DNA of 64,000 bases. It comes from SB25 sp050180705 (GTDB lineage Bacteria; Bacteroidota; Bacteroidia; Bacteroidales; Tenuifilaceae). The notes under the pieces are model-generated. The model was not told where the DNA came from. It searched no databases and worked only from the letters and a program-made list of their open reading frames with translations. Made by a program: the position numbers and the translations under genes. Of the stretch, positions 63,948 through 64,000 are shown in pieces. Location: the NCBI GenBank assembly GCA_050180705.1, contig JBFXDX010000013.1, forward strand, positions 81,562 through 145,561. The letters run 5' to 3'. Each line of letters begins with the position of its first letter. Positions within the stretch are counted from its first letter, which is position 1.

Positions 63948-63980
63948 GGTGAACCAAATTAATTTTTAAATTGGTTCACC
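63948..63980. repeat. Inverted repeat at the window end
   Basis: GGTGAACCAA and TTGGTTCACC are exact complements, separated by a 13-nt AT-rich loop. It could be a further terminator or an operator; no gene is visible around it. Confidence 0.5.
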
Positions 63981-64000
63981 AGAAACGATGCAAAATATAT

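Noticed and set aside
63948..63980. Second tRNA gene after tRNA-Pro
   Set aside because: The inverted repeat has no D or T arm and no anticodon stem.

Overview
The window comes from a Bacteroidota chromosome, most likely an anaerobic or microaerophilic member of the Bacteroidales/Marinilabiliales group (inference). The evidence is AT-rich DNA, TAnnTTTG-type -7 promoter boxes, few Shine-Dalgarno sequences, a TonB receptor with a carboxypeptidase-like N-terminal domain, DUF3857, DUF5687 and DUF3127 proteins, and two rubrerythrin-type proteins. It is mostly ordinary chromosomal DNA. I see no phage, insertion sequence, CRISPR array or rRNA; there is one tRNA gene, tRNA-Pro(GGG).

Layout. 1-1.06 kb: the end of a molybdate/tungstate-type ABC ATPase gene. 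1.1-10.3 kb (minus strand): an SH3 membrane protein, then a redox operon (NuoE-like, NuoF-like, a 1234-residue fusion of ferredoxin, GltD and NuoG-like modules, and a rubrerythrin-like protein), preceded by glutamate dehydrogenase. 10.7-19.7 kb (plus strand): a receiver/PPDK-N fusion protein, MnmD, a phosphohexomutase, and an ABC permease-ATPase-protein kinase cluster. 19.7-20.35 kb: a mosaic of noncoding repeats. 20.35-27.2 kb (minus strand): an SDR epimerase, a TonB receptor, an LTA-synthase-like sulfatase interrupted by an in-frame TAG, TlyA and a HEAT-like protein. 27.2-33.1 kb: a DUF364-like protein, an M3 peptidase and several small AT-rich hypothetical genes. 33.4-42.7 kb: ABC-F, RlmB, patatin, guanine deaminase, MscS channel, DUF3127, FKBP and Tex. 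42.7-51.2 kb: sulfotransferase, S9 peptidase, rubrerythrin and a pair of DUF3857/transglutaminase proteins. 51.4-54.2 kb: a chemoreceptor and a LuxR-type response regulator. 54.4-63.9 kb: MutS2, a deacetylase-acyltransferase trio, FtsE, a BaiN/YhiN flavoprotein, a THUMP methyltransferase and tRNA-Pro.

Two things stand out. First, NuoE/NuoF-like subunits are encoded with a fusion protein that joins an NADPH-type GltD module to a NuoG-like domain lacking the molybdenum-ligand Cys/Sec; this architecture suggests a three-subunit, possibly bifurcating NADH/NADPH/ferredoxin transhydrogenase. Second, short intergenic tandem arrays with 21-23 bp periods occur at three loci. The largest locus has two opposed arrays of five hairpin units each, with paired base changes in the stems, together with two other duplicated elements. 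The amber codon in the sulfatase gene, followed by 78 further in-frame sense codons, is a third clear anomaly.
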